Source: JBBRVW01 sp038246545 (GTDB lineage: Bacteria; Actinomycetota; Actinomycetes; JACCUZ01). From it: a stretch of 64,000 nt of DNA. A program made the translations under genes and the position numbers. The notes under the pieces were generated by a model, which saw only the letters and a program-made list of their open reading frames with translations, did no database searches and had not been told where the DNA came from. Where the stretch lies: contig JBBRVW010000003.1 in NCBI GenBank assembly GCA_038246545.1, positions 78,030 to 142,029 of the forward strand. The letters are read 5' to 3'. This document shows positions 63,972 through 64,000 of the stretch, one piece after another (within the stretch, counting starts at the first letter, position 1; each line of letters starts with the position of its first letter).

Positions 63972-64000
63972 GGTCGCATCTCGGGACGGGCCCGGCCCGC

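Overview
This 64 kb window is chromosomal DNA from a very high-G+C actinobacterium. The supporting evidence is GTG starts and start-stop overlaps throughout, a BldD-type regulator, actinobacterial integration host factor (mIHF), a helicase-motif-deficient PriA, and the conserved block CDP-alcohol phosphotransferase / sugar nucleotidyltransferase / DUF881 / sbp / DUF881 / gcvH / FHA / MerR / DUF151 / MerR that is also found in mycobacteria and streptomycetes. BldD and type IV pilus genes argue against Corynebacterium and Mycobacterium. I cannot name the genus from sequence alone.

Layout. 1-3.4 kb is the end of a type IV pilus locus: prepilin peptidase, pilM, pilN, pilO and a PilP-position protein. 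3.5-9 kb holds the shikimate genes aroC-aroK-aroB-aroQ, then pepP, efp and nusB. Next come a convergent polytopic membrane protein and bldD, the latter with two perfect BldD boxes upstream. 11.8-22 kb is a complete pyrimidine operon (pyrR-pyrB-pyrC-carA-carB-pyrK-pyrD-pyrF) led by a PyrR-binding RNA loop. 22-32.7 kb is a housekeeping run: mihF, gmk, rpoZ, coaBC, metK, priA, a HAD hydrolase, def, fmt, rsmB and rpe. An ECF sigma / zinc anti-sigma pair follows on the minus strand. 34.2-38.7 kb is a riboflavin operon (ribD-ribE-ribM-ribAB-ribH) under an FMN riboswitch, then hisE-hisG and small regulatory or unknown genes.

At 42 kb tRNA-Pro(GGG) is followed by two tandem degenerate IS481-family remnants abutting its 3' end. 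From 44 to 54.6 kb lies the most unusual accessory cluster. It encodes a MobA-MoaD fusion, an aldehyde:ferredoxin oxidoreductase (AOR, usually a tungsten enzyme), a cytosolic molybdenum/tungsten formate dehydrogenase alpha subunit, a NuoE-NuoF fusion giving it an NAD-reactive module, MoeA, and a second MoeA fused to a periplasmic-binding-protein-like domain. Together these look like a self-contained pterin-cofactor assembly and NAD-linked formate/aldehyde redox unit.

The last 9 kb is the conserved actinobacterial envelope/regulatory block described above, ending with FHA, MerR and DUF151 proteins.

Non-coding structure worth noting: a 49-bp palindromic element present twice (after carB and at the rpe stop codon), a 24-bp tandem array grown from the 3' end of rsmB, several long hairpins, and a group of genes whose -10-like box lies 6-7 nt before the start codon, as expected for leaderless transcripts.
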